Assembly (NCBI GenBank): GCA_900317625.1
Contig: ONHK01000013.1
Location: forward strand, 1-63,423
Origin: an uncultured Treponema sp.
Lineage (GTDB): Bacteria > Spirochaetota > Spirochaetia > Treponematales > Treponemataceae
Direction of reading: 5' to 3'
Length of the DNA: 63,423 nt
This document shows, piece after piece, positions 16,014 to 23,112 of this stretch (positions are counted from its first letter, which is position 1; each line of letters starts with the position of its first letter). The notes beneath the pieces are model-generated. The model was not told the origin of the DNA, ran no database searches, and saw nothing but the letters and a program-made list of their open reading frames with translations. The translations under genes and the position numbers were made by a program.

Positions 16014-16664
16014 ATGACGTACGGCTATATTCGTGTAAGCACAGATAAGCAGACTGTGGAGAATCAGCGTTTTGAAATAAGGCGGTGGTGCGGAATCCAT
16101 AATATTCTTATTGACGGCTGGATTGAAGAAACTATAAGCGGAACAAAGAACTACAGAAAGCGGAAGCTCGGCTCGCTGCTCGGAAAAATCAGGAAAGACG
16201 ATACAATAATCTGCACGGAGCTTTCGAGGCTCGGAAGAAATTTCTTTATGATTATGGAAATTCTGAATATCTGCATCGCGAAGGAATGCAACATCCGGAC
16301 AATAAAAGAAAATTTCATCCTTCAGAATGACATCCAGTCAAAAATTCTTGCTTTTGCGTTTTCCATAAGCGCGGAAATAGAACGCCAGCTCATAAGCCAG
16401 AGAACAAAGGAAGCGCTTGCCGCCCGCAAAGCTTCCGGCAAAAAACTTGGAAGAATCCCCGGAAAAAGAGGCCGGCTGAACCAGAAATGCGTTTCGCAGA
16501 GCAAAAAAATAAATTCCCTTCTGGCCGCAGGAACGCCAAAATGCAGAATCGCCCACGAGATAGGAGTTTCCGCCGGAACCTTCTACCGCTACCTTGTCTA
16601 CACAGGCAAATTCATTCCGGAAAATCGCCGCTCCGAAAAATGGAAATCAGGAATCTATAAATAG
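16014..16664 (+). CDS. Serine DNA invertase, Mpi/Hin-type
   Basis: The start ATG follows AGGTGAGG. 216 residues: a catalytic resolvase/invertase domain with YIRVSTDKQTVENQRF (catalytic Ser9, Arg7), ETISGTK, and ELSRLGRN (Arg72, Arg75). The long E-helix reads LAFAFSISAEIERQLISQRT (about 112-131), followed by a GRIPGKRGR linker and a C-terminal helix-turn-helix (about 165-195). The sequence closely recalls the Bacteroides master invertase Mpi, which flips promoters. Such enzymes cut both strands at paired inverted sites through a phosphoserine link. The gene lies inside the 58-bp inverted repeats, so these are its probable substrates. A weak promoter (TTGAAA, 18 bases, TATCTT, 15959-15988) precedes it. 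Confidence 0.9.
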   Translation: MTYGYIRVSTDKQTVENQRFEIRRWCGIHNILIDGWIEETISGTKNYRKRKLGSLLGKIRKDDTIICTELSRLGRNFFMIMEILNICIAKECNIRTIKENFILQNDIQSKILAFAFSISAEIERQLISQRTKEALAARKASGKKLGRIPGKRGRLNQKCVSQSKKINSLLAAGTPKCRIAHEIGVSAGTFYRYLVYTGKFIPENRRSEKWKSGIYK

Positions 16665-16680
16665 AAGACTTTTTTTAATA

Positions 16681-16708
16681 TTGACAATTTTTCTTATGAA
16701 AATATAAT
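16681..16708 (+). promoter_or_regulatory. Strong promoter at the right end of the invertible segment
   Basis: Consensus TTGACA (16681-16686), 16 bases, consensus TATAAT (16703-16708), followed by GAGGAG (16728-16733) and ATG 16741. All of this and the first 11 coding bases lie inside the invertible segment. It is the only good promoter near either lipoprotein. Confidence 0.85.
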
Positions 16709-16740
16709 TAAAGAAAAACTCAAAAAAGAGGAGAAAAAAA

Positions 16741-17679
16741 ATGAAACTTTCAAAGGTTCTTTTAAGTAGTGCAGTTGCCGCTGCATTGGTGTTTGGTTTT
16801 GCGGGATGTGCGGATAATGAAGATGAGCACAATATTCTTTATGTAAAAGGCGATACTGCTTATATTGGTGATTCAGGCAACGATTCTGTTGGATATACAA
16901 ATGACAGCGATGTGACTTACCGTGGATTCAGAACTCTAAAGACAAAGCACACTGATGCTGTTGCAATTTTTTATTTGAAAGGTGCTGAGACAGAAGATGC
17001 TTCAGAGCGTACTGGAGTTCTTGGATATGTATTTGATTTGAACAAAGATAAGAAAGTAAGGAATGATGCAGGTGACTCAAAAACTGTTTATGATTTCACG
17101 GCTGTTTCTTTGAGAAAGAATGGAGATAAAATTCAGGCATATATTTCTAGATTTGAAGGCGTTGATCCGTCTAATATGGATGGTGGAAATAACTTTAAAG
17201 ATGTGAATGGTGATGAACTTAATTCAACTGGTAAAGTTATTGGTGAGCATAATGCAAAAGAAACTGAATACTTGAAGGGTGCTTCTGGTGCTTATGCAAC
17301 TCTTGGAGGAGTTACTAAGGATGCTGATGGATATTATAAAGTTGCTGTAGAAGTTACAGCAGCTGCTTCTGGTGTTTACAGTGTAAAATTCTATGACGGA
17401 AATGATGCTACTGCAGAAGAAAAAGGTGAAACAAATGATGCTGGCGATACTGTAAAAACAGGACAGATTAAAGCTGGTGCAAAAGTTTTGACTATTGCTG
17501 GAAATACAACTTCAAACCCTGTAACAATTGATGCTTCTTGGAAGGCAGATGGCTTGTCTAAACCAAAACAGACAGATATGGGCTTTTATGCTGCTGTTTA
17601 TCCAAAGAAAACTCTTGAAGGTAAAATTCAGCTTCCATATATCTTGAATGAAGACGAAGTAATCGAGTGGGAAGACTAA
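16741..17679 (+). CDS. Right lipoprotein of the inversion locus (expressed state)
   Basis: The protein begins MKLSKVLLSS and has a lipobox FAGC (Cys23). The mature part of about 290 residues is acidic and Gly/Asp/Lys/Thr-rich, starting ADNEDEHN. It shares scattered motifs with the left-hand protein (GYTNDSDVTY, TKH, a closing WED), so the two are diverged paralogues with the same export signal. It has a strong promoter, GAGGAG Shine-Dalgarno and its own terminator. The family is unknown. A lipidated surface or periplasmic antigen is the simplest reading. Its expression should depend on the orientation of the upstream segment. Confidence 0.8.
   Translation: MKLSKVLLSSAVAAALVFGFAGCADNEDEHNILYVKGDTAYIGDSGNDSVGYTNDSDVTYRGFRTLKTKHTDAVAIFYLKGAETEDASERTGVLGYVFDLNKDKKVRNDAGDSKTVYDFTAVSLRKNGDKIQAYISRFEGVDPSNMDGGNNFKDVNGDELNSTGKVIGEHNAKETEYLKGASGAYATLGGVTKDADGYYKVAVEVTAAASGVYSVKFYDGNDATAEEKGETNDAGDTVKTGQIKAGAKVLTIAGNTTSNPVTIDASWKADGLSKPKQTDMGFYAAVYPKKTLEGKIQLPYILNEDEVIEWED
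16752..16809. repeat. 58-bp inverted repeat, right arm (candidate crossover site)
   Basis: An exact inverted copy of 15843-15900. Near its middle is a smaller palindrome, TGCAG-TTGCCG-CTGCA (16770-16785), a plausible dimer-binding core for a serine recombinase. Confidence 0.95.
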
Positions 17680-17708
17680 TTTTCATTTCTAGTTTTTAGA
17701 GAAAAAAG

Positions 17709-17742
17709 CTGCTTTTGATATTTTTCAAAGGCAGTTTTTTTT
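17709..17742 (+). terminator. Terminator of the right lipoprotein
   Basis: CTGCTTTTGA paired with TCAAAGGCAG (one G-T wobble), then eight T. Confidence 0.85.
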
Positions 17743-17756
17743 GTGTGGTATATTTT

Positions 17757-18734
17757 TTATTTTATAGAGAATGCTGTTCCCAAATTAAAATCAATGTTAA
17801 GAATAGAAGATGATGTCGGCTGGTTTTCAAATTTTGTAAGAATATCGCTGTATTCGTCTGCATATAAATCTCCGTAGTCAGAACTGCCTGATATAATTGA
17901 AAATTCTGAAAAGATTTTAAATTTCTTTTTTATTCTGTATTCTGCTTTCAATGTGGTTTTTAATTTTGAAAAATATCCGTACTGAACATCGCAGTAATGC
18001 ACATTTGCAGAAGACTTGTGATGCGTGTCAAGCGAATACATATATGCGAACGGTGAAATGAAAAGTCCCGTTTTTATGCTGAATTTTTCTATTGGCATAT
18101 AGTAAAATTCAAATCCAAAAAATGTAAAAAATGTGTGTCTATAATAATCTATGTCGCGGATTTTTTTTGCTTTCCGGGCGAGAGGGTCATTCCAAGCCAC
18201 ATCATAATCTCTTGGGATTTTTGCGTATTCCTTAGCACCGTACCAGCCATAGCCATCGTGTGCATTGAAATTTTGAAACATATATTGCGCTTGTACAGCC
18301 GGCTCAAATCTGAAAATCGATAATTGCGGAGTATGGTAAGAAATTTCAAGTTGTGTGTCAAAACTTTGCTTTAAATCACATTCGCTTATTGTGTACGTTT
18401 TTTTTAATCCTGAAAGATTCCAGTCTGAATCGTACATATTGCCTGTGCGTAAGGGCAGGCCTGCGCTGAATTGAGCAGATATAAAAAAGTTAAAAAATGT
18501 TATATCTGTTCCTATTCCGAATTCATAAATATTTTTTTCTTCCCAGTCTAGTTTACTGACTTTCGTGTTTGTGCTGCCAAGATAGATTGACTTTGAAATC
18601 TCTCCATATTTTATTCCTGAAAAAACTGAAAAATCTATTTTTAGTCTGTCTTTTGAAAAAGCCGGTTTGTGCATAAAAGCGGTCAACAAAATGAATGACA
18701 GGATAAATGCAATACGATTATTTCTTTCTACCAT
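17757..18734 (-). CDS. Omptin-like outer-membrane protease
   Basis: 325 residues with a signal peptide (AFILSFILLTAFMHKPAFS), then a barrel rich in aromatic strands. Omptin landmarks are present: IKYGEISKSIY, KLDWEEKN, GLPLRTGNMYDSDW with the paired aspartates (Asp102, Asp104) of the active site, and LDTHHK with the Asp-x-His pair (Asp236, His238). These match OmpT Asp83/Asp85 and Asp210/His212 in order and spacing pattern. Omptins are surface barrel endopeptidases that cleave host or bacterial proteins at basic residues. Overall identity looks low, so specificity is open. The final residues (NLGTAFSIK) lack a terminal aromatic. TATAAT lies eight bases before the ATG. Confidence 0.72.
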   Translation of the reverse strand: MVERNNRIAFILSFILLTAFMHKPAFSKDRLKIDFSVFSGIKYGEISKSIYLGSTNTKVSKLDWEEKNIYEFGIGTDITFFNFFISAQFSAGLPLRTGNMYDSDWNLSGLKKTYTISECDLKQSFDTQLEISYHTPQLSIFRFEPAVQAQYMFQNFNAHDGYGWYGAKEYAKIPRDYDVAWNDPLARKAKKIRDIDYYRHTFFTFFGFEFYYMPIEKFSIKTGLFISPFAYMYSLDTHHKSSANVHYCDVQYGYFSKLKTTLKAEYRIKKKFKIFSEFSIISGSSDYGDLYADEYSDILTKFENQPTSSSILNIDFNLGTAFSIK

Positions 18735-19013
18735 ATGTTTTTATTATAGAAAAGACTGTGTTTTTTTGCTACCAATAGCTTGTTTTCTAAAAGATTGTGG
18801 AATTTTAAATTTAATTCTGCATAAAAATAATTGACACGAAAAGATTTTGCCGTCCTTTTGTAATTCATTTCCGTTCCTTCACTATACTTGCGGCTCTGCA
18901 AATACAGTAATGCAACGCCTCGCTTTATGTCCGTAGAATACTACCGAACAAGTCCATAGCAGCCTCTGAATTGTTTCCATAACGCGGTTTATTTCCTTTC
19001 CGTGCGACACCCA

Positions 19014-19188
19014 GCTGACTAACTAGTAAGTAGGGTGCTGATTAGCCTAATCAGCGGTGTACTGATTAACCTAATCAGCAGTCTGTTGATTAACTAGTCA
19101 GCGTTCTGATGATTAGTTAATCAGTGCTGCGCTGACTAGTTAATAAGCATCATGCTGATTTGCTAGTCAGTGGCATGCTGATTAAAAC
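19014..19188. repeat. Array of 23-bp-period palindromic repeats
   Basis: Seven full units and one half unit. Each is an 18-19-bp imperfect palindrome close to GCTGAYTARYYTARTCAGC, separated by 5-6 variable bases (for example AGGGT, AGTCT, GTTCT, GCTGC, ATCAT, GGCAT). Starts are at 19014, 19037, 19061, 19085, 19108, 19131, 19154 and 19177. It ends about 90 bases before the Shine-Dalgarno of the interrupted Rpn-type gene. Function unknown. The 280 bases before it (18735-19013) contain nothing that I can assign. Confidence 0.85.
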
Positions 19189-19274
19189 TAAAACTGGCGG
19201 TGAAAATTTTCTCGATTTTTTTGTGATTCATTTCCATTTTTGCAATTTTTCCGCGATAAATATCCGGAGGCAAG

Positions 19275-19364
19275 ATGAGGTACGAATCAAAAAAAATACG
19301 AGGATTTGTTTTTCACGGACGGCTTTCTGTTCAGCAAGATAATGCGCGAGCCGGAAATCGCGAA
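19275..19364 (+). pseudogene. Separated 5' end of the Rpn-type nuclease gene
   Basis: GGAGG at 19266-19270 and ATG 19275 begin MRYES, followed by an A8 tract. Beyond the tract, in the neighbouring frame, the DNA encodes KYEDLFFTDGFLFSKIMREP and then departs from the family at 19365. The last 76 bases recur at the start of the full copy at 20216. It is the natural start of the downstream gene, cut off by an inserted toxin-antitoxin segment. The A8 tract also puts ATG and body out of frame; seven or ten A would restore it. Confidence 0.7.
19289..19364. repeat. 76-bp direct repeat, left copy
   Basis: It matches 20216-20291 at 74 of 76 positions, without gaps. The two copies flank a toxin-antitoxin pair plus a dispersed intergenic repeat (about 850 bases). 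Confidence 0.9.
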
Positions 19365-19399
19365 AGATTCGTCTCTTTTTATATTGTTATTTGACAAAT

Positions 19400-19822
19400 A
19401 TGAATCCAAGTGCATATAATAAAGTTGTATGGGAAGTTGCATCATCATACGAATATGATAAGTGGTTCAGTTCTTTAGACGATGAATCTAAAGAAGCTGT
19501 ACTGGAACGAGTTTTGCTTTTGCAGCGCTTAGGACCGAATCTTCCTAGACCTTATGCAGATGTGCTGCATGGCAATAAAAACCATTCTAATTTGAAAGAA
19601 CTTAGAAATAGAACTAAAAATCATATTCTTAGAGTTGCATATTATTTTGATTCTGAGCGTAAAGCGTTTTTGCTTACTGGTGGTGACAAAAAAGGAAAAG
19701 ACCAAAATAAGTTCTACAAAAATCTTATTGCTGAAGCTGAAGGAATCATAGCAATCCACGAAAAAGGTCAGGAGGAAAAAAATGAAAAATGCCGTAAAAA
19801 TGATGGAATCGCAGATGTCTGA
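19400..19822 (+). CDS. HigB/RelE-type toxin (Gp49-like)
   Basis: 140 residues from ATG 19400; a TTG three codons earlier is the alternative. Family features are VVWEVASSYEYDKWFSSLDD, LGPNLPRPYADVLHG, LKELRNRTKNHILRVAYYFD and a closing KKGKDQNKFYKNLIAEAEG. These match the phage-derived Gp49-like branch of RelE/HigB mRNA interferases. It overlaps the antitoxin gene by about 40 bases, in toxin-first order as in higBA. A consensus TTGACA and TATAAT overlap the start region, so the exact start is uncertain. The extra 30 residues at the C-terminus are charged and probably unimportant. Confidence 0.82.
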   Translation: MNPSAYNKVVWEVASSYEYDKWFSSLDDESKEAVLERVLLLQRLGPNLPRPYADVLHGNKNHSNLKELRNRTKNHILRVAYYFDSERKAFLLTGGDKKGKDQNKFYKNLIAEAEGIIAIHEKGQEEKNEKCRKNDGIADV

Positions 19823-20081
19823 AGACTCTGTTCGGCGTGCCCGCCTGAAGTCTGAGCAGGAAATTCTTTCAATCCATCTTGCTCAGCTTCGTGAAGAGCA
19901 AAATGTAAAACAGTCTGAAATGCAGAATTTTACACAGACAGCTGTTTCAAAAATTGAAAAACGCAAAGACATAAAAATCTCTACCCTTATTGACTACCTT
20001 GATAGCCTTGGAATGGGACTGGAAATCGTTGCTCTTCCCAAAACTGCAGAAACTGCGGAAAAAGTGCTTTTAAAAATATAG
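19782..20081 (+). CDS. HigA-like XRE antitoxin
   Basis: 99 residues, with CAGGAGG seven bases before the ATG. The helix-turn-helix is at about residues 34-75 (REEQNVKQSEMQNFTQTAVS, then KIEKRKDIKISTLIDYLDSL), typical of antitoxins partnering Gp49-like toxins. It would bind the toxin and repress their promoter. The gene overlaps the toxin and lies entirely between the 76-bp direct repeats. Confidence 0.82.
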   Translation: MKNAVKMMESQMSEDSVRRARLKSEQEILSIHLAQLREEQNVKQSEMQNFTQTAVSKIEKRKDIKISTLIDYLDSLGMGLEIVALPKTAETAEKVLLKI

Positions 20082-20109
20082 GAAAAAATCTCTCGCTTTT
20101 TTTTGCGAT

Positions 20110-20205
20110 TGAACCAGTAAAAGTGCGGAGCACCCGGATTAATACAAGCGGAGCGCGAGCCAAATCCATCTGGAGCAAACTGGAAATCTGACGGAAGCGA
20201 TTTTT
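20110..20205. repeat. Dispersed intergenic repeat, copy A
   Basis: About 80% similar to 57090-57192. Shared landmarks are ATACAAGCGGAGCGCGAGC, TCTGGAGCAAA, TGGAAATC and AAGCGATTTTT. No ORF lies in either copy. It probably belongs to a small non-coding repeat family of this genome. Confidence 0.7.
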
Positions 20206-20215
20206 CAGAATTTGT

Positions 20216-20291
20216 AAAAAAAATACGAGGATTTGTTTTTCACGGACGATTTTCTGTTCAGCAAGATAATGCGCGAGCCGGAAATCGCGAA
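20216..20291. repeat. 76-bp direct repeat, right copy
   Basis: The partner of 19289-19364. Here the A8 tract is preceded by a stop codon in the nuclease frame, so this copy lacks the ATG of the left one. Confidence 0.9.
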
Positions 20292-20979
20292 GGGAGTTGT
20301 GGAAAGCCTGCTTGGAATCAAGGTCGGAAAGATTGAGTTTCTGACGTCGCAGTATTCGCTGGGCGAGCTTTACGACGGACGCGGAGTCAGGCTGGACGCA
20401 TATCTGGAAGATTCCGACAGAATTCTGGACATTGAAATGCAGATTGTTGTCAGGGCGGACGAAGGGCTGCGCATGCGCTACTACCAGAGCATAATCGATG
20501 TGGAAAACCTTGGCCGCGGAGAAAGCTACCGCAGGATGAAGGAATCTTATATCATTTTCATATGCCTTGCAGACCCGTTCGGCGACAGGATTCTGAATGA
20601 CAGAATCCACAAAGTGATTTATAATGCAAGCGACTTCGCGAAGGCGGAGAATCCGGTGGTGCGCTCGTTCCTGAAGTTCCTGAAAAACCGCTCCGCGTCG
20701 GACGCCATAACCCGCCGAATCCAGGCCGAAGTCGAGGTGTGCAAGAGCCACCAGAAATGGAGGGCAGAGTATATGCTGTGGGATGACCAGGTGCGCGAAT
20801 GGAAAGAGGAAGCCCGCGAGGCCGGACTGTCGGAAGGCAGGAAAGAAGGCGCGAATAGCAAAGCTGTTGAAACCGCCCGGAATCTTTTGAAGATGGGGCT
20901 TGGCTCTCCAGAGCAGATTTCCGCCGCGACAAATCTTCCTATAGAAGAAGTTCTGGAAATAAAACAGAAACTTGAATGA
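20233..20979 (+). CDS. Rpn-family PD-(D/E)XK nuclease / putative transposase body
   Basis: The body of a recombination-promoting-nuclease type protein. It has FFTDDFLFSKIMREPEIAKG, the nuclease core VRLDAYLED..RILDIEMQI (the D...E-x-Q form of the PD-(D/E)XK motif), MRYYQSIID, YIIFICLADPFG and a C-terminal helical tail ending EEVLEIKQKLE. 248 residues from TTG 20233, the first possible start. The true start is at 19275, across the inserted segment. Rpn proteins cleave DNA and raise recombination. GC is higher than in the flanks. Probably expressed poorly or not at all as it stands. Confidence 0.75.
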   Translation: MFFTDDFLFSKIMREPEIAKGVVESLLGIKVGKIEFLTSQYSLGELYDGRGVRLDAYLEDSDRILDIEMQIVVRADEGLRMRYYQSIIDVENLGRGESYRRMKESYIIFICLADPFGDRILNDRIHKVIYNASDFAKAENPVVRSFLKFLKNRSASDAITRRIQAEVEVCKSHQKWRAEYMLWDDQVREWKEEAREAGLSEGRKEGANSKAVETARNLLKMGLGSPEQISAATNLPIEEVLEIKQKLE

Positions 20980-21125
20980 AATTCGGCCTGGCTAGAATGG
21001 GTGTGTTTGCTTTTTTAGTTACCCCTTGCTAACCTTTTATTGTGATAAAAAATACTTAGTGGTAATATTCTGTAGGAAATTTTAAGGAAATTCTTTGCCG
21101 TTTTGGCGGCAGTTTGGGGGATTAA

Positions 21126-21827
21126 ATGATCTACACTGCAGAAGTAGAACACATGTGTCCTTTGGCAAAAGGCGCATATCATGGACCGGCTCCTATTCCG
21201 GAAGAAGGAAAATGGGTTCAGGTTAAGGAAATTAAAGATGTTTCTGGTTTTACACACGGAGTTGGTTGGTGTGCACCACAGCAGGGTGCCTGCAAACTTT
21301 CTTTGAATATCAAAGACGGTATTATCGAAGAAGCTCTTGTTGAAACAATCGGTTGTTCTGGTATGACTCACTCAGCTGCTATGGCTTCTGAAATTCTTAT
21401 CGGAAAAACATTGCTTGAAGCTTTGAACACTGACCTTGTTTGCGATGCAATCAATACTGCTATGCGCGAACTTTTTATGCAGATTGTTTATGGTCGTTCT
21501 CAGTCTGCTTATTCTAAGAACGGTCTTAAAGTTGGTGCATCTTTGGAAGACCTTGGAAAAAATCTTCGTTCTCAGGTTGGAACTATGTTTGCAACTCGCA
21601 AGACTGGTCCTCGCTACCTTGAAATGACAGAAGGTTATGTTGAAACTATGGCTGTTGATAAGGATAATCAGGTTATTGGTTACAACTGTATTAACTTTGG
21701 TAAATTGATGGATGCTCTTAAGGCTGGAAAACCTGCTAATGAAGCTATTGAAGGTGCACGAACTCATTATGGTCGTGTGACAGAAGATCAGGGCATGGTA
21801 AAACTCATTGACCCTCGCAAGAACTAA
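21126..21827 (+). CDS. NifU-like iron-sulphur scaffold protein
   Basis: 233 residues, with GGGGGA before the ATG. Cysteines in GWCAPQQGAC and TIGCSGMTHSAAMAS match a NifU/IscU-like N-terminal fold, in which clusters are assembled before transfer. The rest lacks the NifU C-terminal domain. It is followed 25 bases later by the GGGtGRT gene, a pairing that I recall in Treponema and some Clostridia. A hairpin (TGCCG..CGGCA) lies about 15 bases before the Shine-Dalgarno. The two genes probably form one well-translated operon; the codon use is markedly regular. The client of the scaffold is unknown. Confidence 0.75.
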   Translation: MIYTAEVEHMCPLAKGAYHGPAPIPEEGKWVQVKEIKDVSGFTHGVGWCAPQQGACKLSLNIKDGIIEEALVETIGCSGMTHSAAMASEILIGKTLLEALNTDLVCDAINTAMRELFMQIVYGRSQSAYSKNGLKVGASLEDLGKNLRSQVGTMFATRKTGPRYLEMTEGYVETMAVDKDNQVIGYNCINFGKLMDALKAGKPANEAIEGARTHYGRVTEDQGMVKLIDPRKN

Positions 21828-21852
21828 GTGTAGGAACGGAGGAATATAGAAT

Positions 21853-22890
21853 ATGTCATTGTTTGAAGATTTTGAAGGCCGTATCCCACAGGTAAACAAG
21901 GCTCTTAAAGAATATGGTTTTTCTGAAGGCGAAAAAGGACTTCAGGAAGCGCGTGACCTTTGCAAGGCTCGCGGTTTTGACCCTTATGAAATTTGTCAGT
22001 CTACACAGCAGATTTGTTTTGAAGATGCTAAATGGGCTTACGTTTTGGGTTCTGCAATTGCAATCAAAGAAGCTGAAAAAACTGGCGACAAGACTGGTTC
22101 AACAGCTGCTGCAAATATCGGAAAAGGACTTCAGGCATTTTGTTTGCCAGGTTCCGTAGCTGATGACCGCAAAGTTGGTCTTGGTCACGGAAATCTTGGT
22201 GCTCGTCTTCTTTCTGAAGAAACTCAGTGCTTTGCTTTCTTGGCAGGTCATGAATCTTTTGCTGCTGCAGAAGGTGCTATTAAAATTGCTGCGAATGCAA
22301 ACAAAGTTCGCAAGAACAAGCTTCGTGTAATTTTGAACGGTCTTGGAAAAGATGCCGCTCAGATTATCAGCCGTATAAATGGTTTTACTTATGTTCAGAC
22401 ACAGTTTGACTATTTTAACGGAGAAGGAACAGACAAGGCTTTGAAGGTTGTAAAAGAAGTTCCTTACGGAAACAATCCGGAACGTCTTATCGTAAAGTGC
22501 TACGGTGCTGATGATGTTCGCGAAGGTGTTGCAATCATGTGGCACGAGGATGTTGATGTTTCTATCACAGGAAACTCTACAAACCCAACTCGTTTCCAGC
22601 ATCCAGTTGCAGGTACATACAAAAAGGAACGCTTGCTCGCTGGCAAGAAATACTTCTCTGTAGCTAGTGGTGGCGGTACAGGTCGTACACTTCACCCAGA
22701 TAACATGGCTGCAGGTCCTGCTTCTTACGGCTTTACAGATACTTTGGGTCGTATGCACTCAGACGCTCAGTTTGCAGGTTCTTCTTCAGTTCCTGCTCAC
22801 GTAGAAATGATGGGCTTCATGGGAATGGGCAACAACCCAATGGTCGGCTGCACAGTAGCATGTGCTGTAGCAGTAGCTGGTTCATTCTAA
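21853..22890 (+). CDS. GGGtGRT protein
   Basis: 345 residues with GGAGG before the ATG. It carries the signature for which the family is named, SVASGGGTGRTLHPDNM, near residue 280, and several conserved glycine-rich stretches (GLGHGNLGARLLSEETQ, MGFMGMGNNPMVGC). The close is ACAVAVAGSF. Cysteines at the ends could hold a metal cluster supplied by the neighbouring scaffold. The biochemical role is not established. Length is normal. The 3' end is partly duplicated downstream at 23016. Confidence 0.85.
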   Translation: MSLFEDFEGRIPQVNKALKEYGFSEGEKGLQEARDLCKARGFDPYEICQSTQQICFEDAKWAYVLGSAIAIKEAEKTGDKTGSTAAANIGKGLQAFCLPGSVADDRKVGLGHGNLGARLLSEETQCFAFLAGHESFAAAEGAIKIAANANKVRKNKLRVILNGLGKDAAQIISRINGFTYVQTQFDYFNGEGTDKALKVVKEVPYGNNPERLIVKCYGADDVREGVAIMWHEDVDVSITGNSTNPTRFQHPVAGTYKKERLLAGKKYFSVASGGGTGRTLHPDNMAAGPASYGFTDTLGRMHSDAQFAGSSSVPAHVEMMGFMGMGNNPMVGCTVACAVAVAGSF

Positions 22891-23015
22891 ATTTAGAAAT
22901 AGCTGCAATTAAACTGAATCTATTGCAGCCGTCTAGTTTCTACGTTTTTTCGTTTACGAAAAATGCGAGCATTGCGAGCAAGTGGGAACTAGAGAAGCAA
23001 CCGCAGGTTGCGACC

Positions 23016-23054
23016 TGCACAGTAGCATGTGCCGTAGCGGTAGCAGGAAGTTTC
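23016..23054 (+). repeat. Duplicated 3' fragment of the GGGtGRT gene
   Basis: It encodes CTVACAVAVAGSF, the same 13 residues that close the GGGtGRT protein (22849-22887), with only silent changes. It continues WFNLEF instead of stopping. The DNA between the copies is not coding. This looks like the tail of a lost paralogue or a partial tandem duplication. Confidence 0.65.
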
Positions 23055-23079
23055 TGGTTTAATTTAGAATTTTATAAAA

Positions 23080-23112
23080 ATGTCTTGCCTTTAAGGCAAG
23101 GCATTTTTTTTG
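23080..23112 (+). terminator. Terminator downstream of GGGtGRT
   Basis: CTTGCC, loop TTTAA, GGCAAG, with outer ATG/CAT pairing, then nine T. The following 120 bases (23115-23240) are a GC-rich repeat-like stretch containing GTAGGCGAAAGCCGGAAGG, related to a stretch near 40918. Confidence 0.85.

Larger units (their letters stand above)
15843..16809. other. Putative invertible DNA segment (lipoprotein expression switch)
   Basis: A 967-base segment bounded by perfect 58-bp inverted repeats. It contains a serine recombinase gene, one strong outward promoter with Shine-Dalgarno and ATG (right end), and a terminator-like hairpin (left end). In the present orientation the promoter drives the right-hand lipoprotein. 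Inversion would place it on the left-hand one. The design resembles Hin- and Mpi-type switches, with the difference that the crossover lies within coding sequence for the signal peptide and both outcomes give a complete lipoprotein. Inversion itself is inferred, not shown. Confidence 0.75.

Noticed and set aside
16322..16556. Minus-strand ORFs inside the recombinase gene
   Set aside because: Shadows of a clear serine recombinase; no start signals.
19014..19188. CRISPR array
   Set aside because: Units are 18-19-bp palindromes with only 5-6-bp spacers, and the units vary. No cas genes are near.
19391..19420. Consensus promoter (TTGACA, 18 bases, TATAAT) for the HigB-like toxin
   Set aside because: The -10 would lie inside the coding region after ATG 19400, and no good start codon follows in frame. 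Left as an ambiguity in the toxin entry.
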